Assembly (NCBI GenBank): GCA_046724665.1
Contig: JBKOWZ010000256.1
Span: 1-18,476 of the forward strand
DNA length: 18,476 bases
Source of the DNA: Actinocrinis sp046724665
Lineage (GTDB): Bacteria > Actinomycetota > Actinomycetes > Streptomycetales > Catenulisporaceae
Direction: 5' to 3'
Position 1 is the stretch's first letter, and each line of letters starts with the position of its first letter. Position numbers and translations under genes: made by a program. The notes under the pieces were generated by a model. That model made no database searches, was not told the DNA's origin, and was given only the letters and a program-made list of their open reading frames with translations. This document shows positions 13,039 through 18,476 of the stretch, in pieces.

Positions 13039-13621
13039 GCGGGGGTTCCTCCTCTGCGGCAGCGACGATCACCCCAGGGCCGCGAACAGCCACGCGGTGG
13101 GCAGGGGGATGAGTTCGGGTCAGGCCGTCTCGGCGCGCGGCGGCCGGGACGACCGGGTCGGCGGCCATGATGTGGGCGACCGCGCGGGTGGTCATGTGCA
13201 GCTGCCGCGCGATCCGCGCCGCCGTCAGGCGGCGGTCGGCCAGCAGCCGCACCGCCACCACGCGCTCGGCGTCGCTCAACGCAACCCGGCGCCCGGCCAC
13301 CGCGTAGGCCACCGCGACCTGATCGACGTCGTCCGCGGGCACCTCGGGCGCGTCGTCCAGGCCGCACTCGACCACCAGGCGCTCATCGATGCGGATCGCG
13401 TGCTCCCAGCACGCCCCGCACGCCACGCCGCCGAGCCGTTTGACCTGCTGCCCGGCGTGCACGCTGCGGCAGCGCTCGCGCGCAGGACCGGCCTGCGGGT
13501 GACGCGCACCGAAAAACGACCACCTACCCGCCGCTCGTGGATCAGGCGGGCGCACCCGGCTCTTGTTCTGCGAGTGCGGCAGCGCATGCGCGGCGCGCGG
13601 CGGGGCGGGGGCGTACAGCAT
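13028..13621 (-). CDS. HTH protein with possible zinc site, 197 residues
   Basis: The N-terminal 60 residues are basic and probably disordered (MLYAPAPPRAAHALPHSQNK). A Cys pair CGAC (C68, C71) and C86 form a possible zinc site around a small beta segment. Residues 115-155 carry a helix-turn-helix: LSDAERVVAVRLLADRRLTA followed by ARIARQLHMTTRAVAHIM, close to sigma-region-4/resolvase-type HTHs. The Ala/Pro/Arg tail is variable. The ATG at 13621 has GAGGAG 8 nt upstream. It is probably a sequence-specific DNA-binding protein of the element, perhaps a transfer or copy-number regulator. Its target is unknown. The assignment rests on the HTH pattern only. Confidence 0.68.
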   Translation of the reverse strand: MLYAPAPPRAAHALPHSQNKSRVRPPDPRAAGRWSFFGARHPQAGPARERCRSVHAGQQVKRLGGVACGACWEHAIRIDERLVVECGLDDAPEVPADDVDQVAVAYAVAGRRVALSDAERVVAVRLLADRRLTAARIARQLHMTTRAVAHIMAADPVVPAAARRDGLTRTHPPAHRVAVRGPGVIVAAAEEEPPHVR

Positions 13622-13707
13622 GACAGGCACTCCTCGGCAGCAGGGGACAGGGATCGGCGACGCCGGGCGCAGCCGGGGACACGCGGGCGCGACACCGGCT
13701 CCGGGTG

Positions 13708-14040
13708 TCAGAGTTCGAGCAAAGAAAGCAGGTCGTCCTGCGCGTAGCGCGCGGCGCTCGCCGCCGCGGCCCGCTCCTGGGCGGCGCGGCGGGAAGCGCG
13801 CGCGATCGGGTCGAAGCAGCGCGGGCAGTACACCCGCCCGTCGCCGGCCAGCAGCAGTCGCGAGCCGTTGGCGGCCAGCCGGTGCGGGCAGCGATGCGCC
13901 GGAAACGCCCGGTGGCTGCGCCCGCACGCCCCGGTGCACGAGCACTGGCCGCCAGCGGCATCCACAGCGGCGTGCCACGCGGCCGTGGCCGCCAGCGGCG
14001 CCGCCGGCACCGTGACCGTGGCGAACGGGTCCGCGCTCAC
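13708..14040 (-). CDS. Cysteine-rich zinc-binding-type protein, 110 residues
   Basis: This protein has two metal-site-like groups: CSCTGAC at 33-39 with C51/H53 (HRCPHR), and CPRC at 72-75. The spacing fits a treble-clef or zinc-ribbon fold. The first 30 residues are Ala-rich, and the C-terminal 30 are helical (ASRRAAQERAAAASAARYAQ). The start GTG at 14040 overlaps the stop of the upstream gene by 4 bp (GTGA). No HNH catalytic His/Asn pattern is evident, so nuclease activity is not claimed. It could be a nucleic-acid-binding accessory protein or a recruitment factor in the operon. Confidence 0.68.
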   Translation of the reverse strand: MSADPFATVTVPAAPLAATAAWHAAVDAAGGQCSCTGACGRSHRAFPAHRCPHRLAANGSRLLLAGDGRVYCPRCFDPIARASRRAAQERAAAASAARYAQDDLLSLLEL

Positions 14041-14315
14041 CAGCGCCCCCACACCGCGTCACCCGCGTCCATCGGCACGAAGTCGCCCGGACGCGCCCCA
14101 GCCGGGGGAAGCTCCCCCAGCAGCGCGAGGTGATCGCGCAGCCAGCCCAGCGGATACGCCATCCCGGCCGCCTCCGCAGCCACTGCGGCCTTCGCCGCGG
14201 CCAGTAGATCCCCGTAGCACTGCCCGGCCAGCACCAACCGGTCCGCCAGCGCCTGCACGGACGGCGACGGCTCGGGATCGGGCGTGGCGACCAGCGTCAA
14301 CGTCGGTGAGCTCAT
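14037..14315 (-). CDS. Hypothetical protein, 92 residues
   Basis: The N terminus is polar and Pro-rich (MSSPTLTLVATPDPEPSPSV). Helices follow at about 19-50 (VQALADRLVLAGQCYGDLLA and a run of Ala/Lys) and about 54-68 (YPLGWLRDHLALLGE). The C terminus (PGDFVPMDAGDAVWGRW) is aromatic. It is soluble, with no motif that I recognise. The ATG at 14315 follows GAAGG at about 9 nt; the longer open frame is arginine-rich and unlikely. Its stop codon is embedded in the start of the zinc-site gene (GTGA). It heads the block of overlapping genes that leads into the transglycosylase. Confidence 0.68.
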   Translation of the reverse strand: MSSPTLTLVATPDPEPSPSVQALADRLVLAGQCYGDLLAAAKAAVAAEAAGMAYPLGWLRDHLALLGELPPAGARPGDFVPMDAGDAVWGRW

Positions 14316-14356
14316 CAACAGGGCCCTTCTACGAGAAGCAGGCATGCGAGCAGAGA

Positions 14357-14400
14357 CCGTCCCGCCCACCGACGCGACAGGCGCACGGCGGGCGGGACGG
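14357..14400 (-). terminator. 11-bp hairpin with a 22-nt loop
   Basis: CCGTCCCGCCC (14357-14367) pairs perfectly with GGGCGGGACGG (14390-14400). It lies between the stop at 14492 and the next start at 14315 on the minus strand. There is no U-tract. It may attenuate or process the operon transcript. Confidence 0.5.
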
Positions 14401-14491
14401 CGGAAGTAGGGCGGATTGGCCGGCCGAACGCGATGCACACCGGCCCGCAGGACCGACAGCGCGGTTGTGGACGCGGATTTCGGCCGCGCAG

Positions 14492-14845
14492 TCAGCCCAC
14501 GACCAGGGCGACGGCCTCGGCCCCGGAAATGCGCGTCCAGATCCGCAGGCCGGCACCGAAGTCCAACGCCCTGACCGCCTCCAGGTACGTGGCGCCGCCC
14601 ACGCGCGGCTGGTCGAGGCGCGTCGCGGCGTCAAGGACGAGCGCCCACGCACGCACCGCGGCGACCCGCTCCACGTCGTCGCCGACAGTGAACAGCTGCG
14701 CCTCCGCACCCCAAGTACCGGTCACCGAGTCGTAGGCGACCACCAGGTTGTGCAGGTCCGGCAGGACATCCAGGGGCAGACCGGCCAGCAGGGCGGCGAT
14801 GTCCGTCAACTGGCTCGGAAGACCGGTCGTGTGATTCTCGCCCAT
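14492..14845 (-). CDS. Hypothetical protein, 117 residues
   Basis: This soluble alpha/beta protein starts MGENHTTGLPSQLTDIAALL. A leucine-rich first part (LLAGLPLDVLPDLHNLVVAY) is followed by GTWGAEAQLFTVGDDVER and helices (AAVRAWALVLDAATRL). The C terminus (YLEAVRALDFGAGLRIWTRI) may be a strand-helix unit. There is no membrane segment or metal site. The ATG at 14845 follows GAAGGGAC at about 8 nt; the longer frame to 15292 overlaps the neighbouring gene and is rejected. It is the second gene from the leftward promoter. The upstream gap holds an 18-bp repeat shared with 10486 and a strong hairpin. No family is recognised. Confidence 0.68.
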   Translation of the reverse strand: MGENHTTGLPSQLTDIAALLAGLPLDVLPDLHNLVVAYDSVTGTWGAEAQLFTVGDDVERVAAVRAWALVLDAATRLDQPRVGGATYLEAVRALDFGAGLRIWTRISGAEAVALVVG

Positions 14846-14871
14846 CGTGTGCGTCCCTTCGCGGCAGGGGA

Positions 14872-14889
14872 TCCGGGCTGATTGCCCGC
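14872..14889. repeat. 18-bp intergenic repeat, copy 2
   Basis: This stretch is identical to 10486-10503 and lies in the same relative place, just upstream of a minus-strand start codon and next to a GC-rich inverted repeat. See copy 1 for structure. Confidence 0.5.
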
Positions 14890-14894
14890 GCGAA

Positions 14895-14924
14895 GCGGCG
14901 ACCCCGGGGCCGTGGGGTCGCCGC
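14895..14924 (-). terminator. Perfect 11-bp hairpin
   Basis: GCGGCGACCCC (14895-14905) pairs with GGGGTCGCCGC (14914-14924) around an 8-nt loop. It lies 13 nt past the stop codon of the first operon gene (14938, minus strand). There is no U-tract. It is probably a terminator or attenuator after the promoter-proximal gene. Confidence 0.55.
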
Positions 14925-14937
14925 CGGGCGCGAGCCG

Positions 14938-15525
14938 TCAGGCCACAGCCGGAACGCGGCGCGCGCCGTGCGCACTGTTGGCATGCGCCAACTCGGCCTC
15001 GGTCAGCCAGAACTCGAACCAGCCGTGCCCGGTGACCTGCGCCGGGTGCGCAGAACGCGCAGCACGCTGCTCCGCGATCTGGTGGACCGCGGGGGCCGCA
15101 GGGACACGGCCCACACGCTTCCACGCGGCCTCGAACGCATCGGCCATGGCCGTGCGGGTGCGCTGCTCGGCGTACTGCGCCGCACCGCGCGTCGCAATCC
15201 GGCGGGTGTCGCGCCGCTCCCCCTCGCGCAGCACCAGGCGCGCCGGGCGGGTGCGCCCCCTCGCCTGAAGCCACTGCCGGGCAGCAGTGCACAGCGCGGT
15301 GTGCTGGGCCGGGGTCAGGTCGAAATCAACCCGCTGTGCCGAACCAACGCACCGGCGCCCCTCGGACCTGTGCGTCTGCACCAGGCCCCGCACCACCTCA
15401 ACCCAGTGATCACAATCAGGGCACACCAACCAAGCCGAACCCGACACGGGAAGCTCCACGTCCAAAGCGTGCAGCGAGGAAAGAGGCAGAGGCGCACGGC
15501 CGTTGGTACGCGAGGCAACAGACAT
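14938..15525 (-). CDS. Promoter-proximal protein with possible zinc finger, 195 residues
   Basis: A short N-terminal segment is followed by a zinc-finger-like unit: CPDC (35-38), H52 and C59, set in WLVCPDCDHWVEVVRGLVQT. Residues 68-175 are basic and helical (AQHTALCTAARQWLQARGRT). The C-terminal part (GHGWFEFWLTEAELAHANSA) is aromatic. The ATG at 15525 has GAAGGATGG about 8 nt upstream. The frame is open to 15756 through a Ser-rich, less convincing stretch, so an N-terminally extended form is possible. It is the first gene after the GntR-controlled leftward promoter. In pSAM2 the corresponding slot is held by the replication activator Pra, but no resemblance is claimed. Probably a nucleic-acid-binding regulator, by inference. 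Confidence 0.68.
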   Translation of the reverse strand: MSVASRTNGRAPLPLSSLHALDVELPVSGSAWLVCPDCDHWVEVVRGLVQTHRSEGRRCVGSAQRVDFDLTPAQHTALCTAARQWLQARGRTRPARLVLREGERRDTRRIATRGAAQYAEQRTRTAMADAFEAAWKRVGRVPAAPAVHQIAEQRAARSAHPAQVTGHGWFEFWLTEAELAHANSAHGARRVPAVA

Positions 15526-15822
15526 GACAGGACCATCCTTCGACCAGGAGGCGAGAGAAGAGGAAGAAGACTGCGCGAAAGCAGGGCTCTGGTTCTCCGC
15601 CGTCCATGGGCCACAACAGAACTGCGGACCATGGACGCCCGGACAGCGCAAGCACTGCCAACCACCCTGATCGGAGTTAGGTGACTGGCGAACCAGCCCC
15701 GGGACCTTGAACCTGCGGCCCCTCACAAGGCGCGCTGTCATCCGGACCCCGACCAAGCAGGCTATGAAGTTGTTGATCTGTCACACTCTCCGCCGGGAAT
15801 CTTTCCTCTCGGCGCACTTCCC
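15526..15822 (-). other. Long 5' leader of the leftward operon
   Basis: About 300 nt separate the predicted leftward promoter from the first start codon. On the minus strand the leader contains a pyrimidine-rich tract (complement of 15545-15570) and a 9-bp inverted repeat, CGTCCATGG (15601-15609) with CCATGGACG (15629-15637). Part of it could instead encode an N-terminal extension of the first gene from ATG at 15741 or TTG at 15756. No riboswitch class is recognised. Confidence 0.4.
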
Positions 15823-15851
15823 AAGGTAGCAGTGTTCTAGAACACTGTCAA
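15823..15851 (-). promoter_or_regulatory. Leftward promoter with operator in its spacer
   Basis: On the minus strand TTGACA (15851-15846) is a perfect -35 consensus. After exactly 17 nt comes TACCTT (15828-15823), a poor -10 match. The spacer is almost entirely the operator palindrome 15830-15847, so bound repressor would exclude RNA polymerase. It would drive the minus-strand operon beginning at 15525. Confidence 0.6.
15830..15847. promoter_or_regulatory. GntR operator 1: 18-bp perfect palindrome
   Basis: CAGTGTTCTAGAACACTG is perfectly symmetric. Its TCTAGA centre with flanking GT/AC resembles operators of HutC-type GntR repressors, such as the DasR sites built around GGTCTAGACC. It is probably bound by the adjacent GntR protein. 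Confidence 0.72.
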
Positions 15852-15858
15852 CCGCCCG

Positions 15859-15874
15859 CTCTAGTACACTAGAG
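15859..15874. promoter_or_regulatory. GntR operator 2: near-palindrome
   Basis: CTCTAGTACACTAGAG has 7-bp perfect arms (CTCTAGT/ACTAGAG) around two central bases. It lies 11 bp from operator 1, so the centres are about 28 bp apart. It probably overlaps the rightward promoter of gntR, which itself is not clearly recognisable. Confidence 0.55.
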
Positions 15875-15916
15875 ATACAGCTCGCCTTGGCAGCCGCGAC
15901 TCGCATTCCGAGGGAG

Positions 15917-15934
15917 CAGTGTGCTAGAACACAG
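15917..15934. promoter_or_regulatory. GntR operator 3: imperfect copy of operator 1
   Basis: CAGTGTGCTAGAACACAG matches operator 1 at 16 of 18 positions. It lies 21 bp upstream of the gntR start codon, a position suited to autorepression. Confidence 0.6.
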
Positions 15935-15955
15935 GTATCCGATAGGAGCGCAGCC

Positions 15956-16723
15956 ATGCCACAGCTAGAGCGAAACGACCCGCCATACATGCAGATCGCT
16001 GGAAGCATCCGCGACCAAATCACGTCCGGCCAGCTCCGCGAAGGCGATCCAGTCCCGTCCGCCAGGCAGATCTGTGCAGACTGGGGCGTCGCGATGAACA
16101 CTGCTGCAAAGGCGCTGCGCCAGCTGAAGGACGAAGGGCTCACGCGCGCACAGCCGGGATCCGGAACTGTTGTTGACACTGCCCGGCTGCACCGCTCGGC
16201 ACGGGACCGAAGCCTTGCCGTCCTTGCCACTGGACGTATCTATCCGCCAGGCCACTACGCTGGCAACATCGCAGCCGAATTGGTTCGTGCACCGGACAGG
16301 GTCGCTGACGCCCTCGGTGTCGAGCCCGGTAGCGAGGTGATTCGCCGTCAGCGGGTCACCTACAGTCAGGGCGACAAGCCGCTCTCGCGTTCGATTAGTT
16401 GGTTTGATGGCTCGCTCGCCAAATCCGCGCCTGCGCTGCTCAGATCCGAACGAATCGTGCAAGGAACCTTCCGCTACGTCGAAGAACAGACTGGTCGGAC
16501 CCGATCGCCTCGTGAACGCATCTTGTTCTCCGCTGGGTTTGCCACAGACGAAGAAGCAGCGCTTCTCGGACTGTCCGTTGACAGTCCTGTCCTACGAGGC
16601 CGGAACTGGTACTACGACACCAACGGCGAGGTGATCGAGTACGGCGAATCTGCGGCGGTTCCGAGCATCGAGGCCAGGATCGAGTACAGCACTGAAGTCC
16701 ACGGAAGCGAGAATGCGACGTGA
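15956..16723 (+). CDS. GntR-family (HutC/UTRA type) transcriptional repressor
   Basis: This 255-residue regulator has an N-terminal winged HTH at about 8-75 (YMQIAGSIRDQITSGQLREG, then PSARQICADWGVAMNTAAKA and the wing around LTRAQPGSGTVV). A UTRA-type effector domain spans about 95-240 (VIRRQRVTYSQGDKPLSRSI; VLRGRNWYYDTNGEVIEYGE). The ATG at 15956 has AGGAG at a 7-nt spacing; a longer frame from TTG 15887 would cover operator 3 and is rejected. KorSA of pSAM2 is a GntR repressor of the same type that keeps the element quiescent, so a similar role is likely here. Three operator-like palindromes precede the gene. The last base before its stop codon begins the purC GTG (GTGA overlap), tying the two genes in one transcript. 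The effector is unknown. Confidence 0.88.
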   Translation: MPQLERNDPPYMQIAGSIRDQITSGQLREGDPVPSARQICADWGVAMNTAAKALRQLKDEGLTRAQPGSGTVVDTARLHRSARDRSLAVLATGRIYPPGHYAGNIAAELVRAPDRVADALGVEPGSEVIRRQRVTYSQGDKPLSRSISWFDGSLAKSAPALLRSERIVQGTFRYVEEQTGRTRSPRERILFSAGFATDEEAALLGLSVDSPVLRGRNWYYDTNGEVIEYGESAAVPSIEARIEYSTEVHGSENAT

Positions 16724-17571
16724 GTGACAGCGATCTGCGGCACCTACACAGTGGCAAGGTACGCGACGTATACGAGGACCCGCGCACAAGCGAGTTGCTC
16801 TTGGTTGCCTCCGACCGCGTGTCCGTCTATGACGTAACGTTGCCGACCGCCGTTCCAGATAAAGGTCGGCTACTGACCGCCCTATCAAACTGGTGGTTCA
16901 CCCACCTGTCCGACGTCGCGCCCAACCACATCGTGTCCACAAGTGACGTGCCATCGCAGTGGGCGGGGCGCGCTGTGCGCTGCAAGCCGTTGCGCATGAT
17001 CCAAGTCGAGTGCATCGCCCGCGGCCACCTGGCCGGCCTCGGGCTGAAGGAATATCAGACACGCGGGACAGTGTCCGGCGTCAATCTCCCCCAGGGGCTG
17101 CGCGAGGGCGACAAACTGCCCGCACCGATCTTCACACCCACAACCAAAGCCACCGAAGGCCACGACGAGTTCATCGACTTCGACGCCGTCGTAGCCCAGG
17201 AGGGTGCCGAAGTCGCCGAACGGTTACGCGCACTGACCTTGGAGATCTACACCCGCGGCGCAGCACGTGCCGCCGAGTCAGGAATCATCATCGCCGACAC
17301 AAAGCTTGAGTTCGGGTGGGATGCCGATGGCGTCCTTACGCTCGCCGATGAACTCCTGACTTCAGACTCATCCCGCTTCTGGGCGGCCGACCAATGGGAA
17401 CCCGGCCGCCCACAGTACGCATACGACAAACAATTCGTCCGGGACTGGAGCTTGAGCACGGGCTGGGATAAGACTCCGCCGGGCCCCGAGATGCCAGCCG
17501 AGGTGGTTGACGCGACTCGCACCCGATACATCGACGTCTTCCAGCGCATCACCGGTGAGAAGTGGTTCTAA
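16720..17571 (+). CDS. purC: Phosphoribosylaminoimidazole-succinocarboxamide synthase (SAICAR synthetase)
   Basis: This complete 283-residue PurC catalyses ATP-dependent joining of CAIR and aspartate to give SAICAR in de novo purine synthesis, in the cytoplasm. Family signatures are LHSGKVRDVYE at 9-19 (nucleotide loop), VASDRVSVYDV at 29-39, MIQVECIARGHLAG at 93-106, IIADTKLEFGWD at 190-201, and YDKQFVRDW at 235-243 with GWDKTPPGPEMP following. All appear intact. The start is GTG at 16720, overlapping the gntR stop by 4 bp. An ordinary chromosomal purC would be expected among other pur genes; here it is in a bicistron with a transfer-type repressor. It may be cargo, or the element may adjoin chromosomal DNA. 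The segment looks less GC-rich than the transfer region. Confidence 0.95.
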   Translation: MSDSDLRHLHSGKVRDVYEDPRTSELLLVASDRVSVYDVTLPTAVPDKGRLLTALSNWWFTHLSDVAPNHIVSTSDVPSQWAGRAVRCKPLRMIQVECIARGHLAGLGLKEYQTRGTVSGVNLPQGLREGDKLPAPIFTPTTKATEGHDEFIDFDAVVAQEGAEVAERLRALTLEIYTRGAARAAESGIIIADTKLEFGWDADGVLTLADELLTSDSSRFWAADQWEPGRPQYAYDKQFVRDWSLSTGWDKTPPGPEMPAEVVDATRTRYIDVFQRITGEKWF

Positions 17572-17575
17572 GGAC

Positions 17576-17848
17576 ATGATCCACAAGCCATACGACCCCC
17601 GTAATCCCGGACCGCACAACCTTTCAACACGTGCCTATGATCCACGAAAGCTAATCGCGGACGTCATTGCAGTTCTGGAGGATCGCGGGCTCGTGCCAAT
17701 CGCCCCGGCAGGGCGTGATCGCGTTGAAGCGGAGACCGCTGCCAGTCAGTTGCTGCGCACGCTTGGATTCATGCCAGCAGCAGCGCCCGAAGACTGGATC
17801 GACCTTGACGGAGGCGCCCGATACGACACGCGAGTGCACGGCGACTGA
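17576..17848 (+). CDS. Small hypothetical protein downstream of purC, 90 residues
   Basis: This soluble protein starts MIHKPYDPRNPGPHNLSTRA. A helix (DPRKLIADVIAVLEDRGLVP), a second helix (AETAASQLLRTLGFMPA) and a polar C terminus (DWIDLDGGARYDTRVHGD) follow. The ATG at 17576 comes 5 nt after the purC stop codon and AAGGA lies very close to it, so translation probably depends on coupling to purC. The longer open frame from 17507 overlaps purC and is rejected. It is likely the third gene of a gntR-purC operon. No family is recognised and no link to purine synthesis can be read from the sequence. Confidence 0.6.
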   Translation: MIHKPYDPRNPGPHNLSTRAYDPRKLIADVIAVLEDRGLVPIAPAGRDRVEAETAASQLLRTLGFMPAAAPEDWIDLDGGARYDTRVHGD

Positions 17849-17878
17849 AGCGGGCGCAAGGCCAGGCTAGGGCGGAAG

Positions 17879-18171
17879 TTGAGACACTTGGGACAGATTC
17901 GCCTGGAACCCCGCCGGAGTCTGGCCATCCCCCATCACTCGGCCTCGCGTTGGGCCTGGCAGCCTCGGCCGCACCGCAAGCGCCTCACTGTCCCAAGTGT
18001 CCTAATCACAGATCGCCACAGGTCATGGCCGGAATCAAATTGGGACACCGTTAGGGCGTTGTTGTCCCAGGCGTCCCATCCGCGGCCCACGCTCAGCCTT
18101 TTCCCAGGCCAACGCTCTAGCCACGACTTGGGACCTGGGTTGGCTCAACTTGGTGCACACCCTTGGTGCAC
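17879..18171. repeat. TTGGGACAC repeat region (second iteron family) in a 382-bp gene-free stretch
   Basis: No gene is supported between 17849 and 18230. The stretch holds TTGAGACACTTGGGACA (17879-17895) and its near inverted copy TGTCCCAAGTGTCCTAA (17989-18005). A single TTGGGACAC is at 18040-18048, the inverted pair TGTCCCAGGCGTCCCA at 18063-18078, and a partial TTGGGACC at 18128-18135. A different direct repeat, CTTGGTGCAC, occurs at 18149-18158 and 18162-18171. The 9-bp unit differs from the left-end unit (TTGTGACAC) mainly at one base. A replication origin or partition site is the natural reading; this is inferred. Confidence 0.6.
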
Positions 18172-18230
18172 GCAGACGTAGGTGTGGCTTCCCCGTGCTT
18201 GTAGGCGCACGTGTCGATGCGTTGATCTGC

Positions 18231-18476
18231 TTAGGCGCGTTGCCCATTGTCCAGCCCGGCGGCAGCACGCGCCAGGCGCAGGTTGTTGCGGGAGGCCAGG
18301 GTGTGTGGGTGTTCGGGGCCCAGGATCCGCTCGCAATCGGCCAGGTTCCGCTCGTGCAGCTCGGCTGCCCGCCGGTGGTCCCCGGCCGCACGGTAGGCGT
18401 TGGCCAGGTTGTTGCGGGATTGCAGGGTGTCGGGGTGCTCGGGGCCCAGGATCCGCTCGCAATCGGCCAGGTTCCG
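18231..18476 (-). CDS. Tetratricopeptide-repeat protein, C-terminal fragment (cut by window edge)
   Basis: Only the last 81 residues are visible; the gene continues beyond the right edge. They contain two TPR-type units of 42 residues, each with RNLADCERILGPEHP followed by TL.SRNNL, the pattern of actinobacterial TPR_12-type proteins. These often carry an NB-ARC or other signalling domain in the unseen N-terminal part. TPRs bind peptides or other proteins. The stop is TAA at 18231. The protein ends RLARAAAGLDNGQRA. The two units are identical over 38 nt (18313-18350 and 18439-18476), which suggests recent repeat duplication or conversion. Whether it belongs to the element or to flanking chromosome is unclear. 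Confidence 0.82.
   Translation of the reverse strand, partial: RNLADCERILGPEHPDTLQSRNNLANAYRAAGDHRRAAELHERNLADCERILGPEHPHTLASRNNLRLARAAAGLDNGQRA

Noticed and set aside
15526..15756. N-terminal extension of the 14938-15525 gene
   Set aside because: The ATG at 15525 has a good ribosome binding site and the extension is Ser-rich and unconvincing. It is kept only as an alternative, since it contains a CLRC motif.
15887..15955. Earlier TTG start for gntR
   Set aside because: It would place operator 3 inside the coding region and has no ribosome binding site, whereas ATG 15956 has AGGAG at the right distance and starts just before the HTH.
17879..18181. Plus-strand frame of 100 residues across the right iterons
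   Set aside because: It has no ribosome binding site, and its product is explained by translation of the repeat sequence.
1..18476. tRNA genes, attachment sites, integrase, relaxase
   Set aside because: I looked for tRNA-like cloverleafs near the ends and for tyrosine or serine recombinase and relaxase motifs in all plausible frames, and found none. Att sites cannot be called without the element boundaries.

Overview
The window looks like part of an integrative and conjugative element (or conjugative plasmid) of a high-GC actinomycete. The evidence is the very GC-rich codon use, frequent GTG and TTG starts, an FtsK/SpoIIIE-type TraB translocase in place of a relaxase and type IV secretion system, a DUF2637 membrane protein, and a GntR regulator of the KorSA type. 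The genus cannot be read from the sequence. No integrase, excisionase, tRNA or att site lies inside the window, so it does not show whether the element is integrated.

Layout. (a) 1-130 and the 3' end of repA carry TTGTGACAC iterons. (b) 131-4811 is a DNA metabolism block, mostly on the minus strand: a RepA-like AAA ATPase, two unknown proteins (one on the plus strand), a MazG-like nucleotide hydrolase, SSB, and a C5-cytosine methyltransferase. (c) 4885-6384 holds four small accessory proteins of unknown function. (d) 6518-9777 is the transfer core: a DUF2637 protein with a C-terminal HTH and the TraB translocase. They are separated by an unusual array of 9-bp ACTACA repeats that is a good candidate for the cis-acting transfer locus. 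(e) 9900-11518 encodes small proteins, several of them membrane proteins. (f) 11554-14315 is a tightly overlapping block (mostly 4-bp GTGA overlaps) around a lytic transglycosylase, with small membrane, zinc-site and HTH proteins. (g) 14492-15525 holds the two promoter-proximal minus-strand genes.

Regulation. All minus-strand genes run away from a control region at 15780-15955. There an 18-bp perfect palindrome lies in the 17-bp spacer of a leftward promoter with a TTGACA -35 box, and two related operator-like palindromes precede a rightward gntR gene. The GntR protein probably represses the leftward transfer and replication genes and itself. gntR overlaps a complete purC (SAICAR synthetase, purine biosynthesis) by 4 bp, and a small unknown gene follows. 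To the eye this segment is less GC-rich than the transfer region.

Right end. A 380-bp non-coding stretch carries a second, related iteron family (TTGGGACAC, in both orientations). The window then ends inside the C-terminal part of a tetratricopeptide-repeat protein.

The minus-strand genes are repeatedly separated by perfect GC-rich hairpins that lack U-tracts. This suggests that the long operon is punctuated by attenuators or by RNA processing and stability elements. All calls come from reading the sequence and the conceptual translations; no database search was possible.
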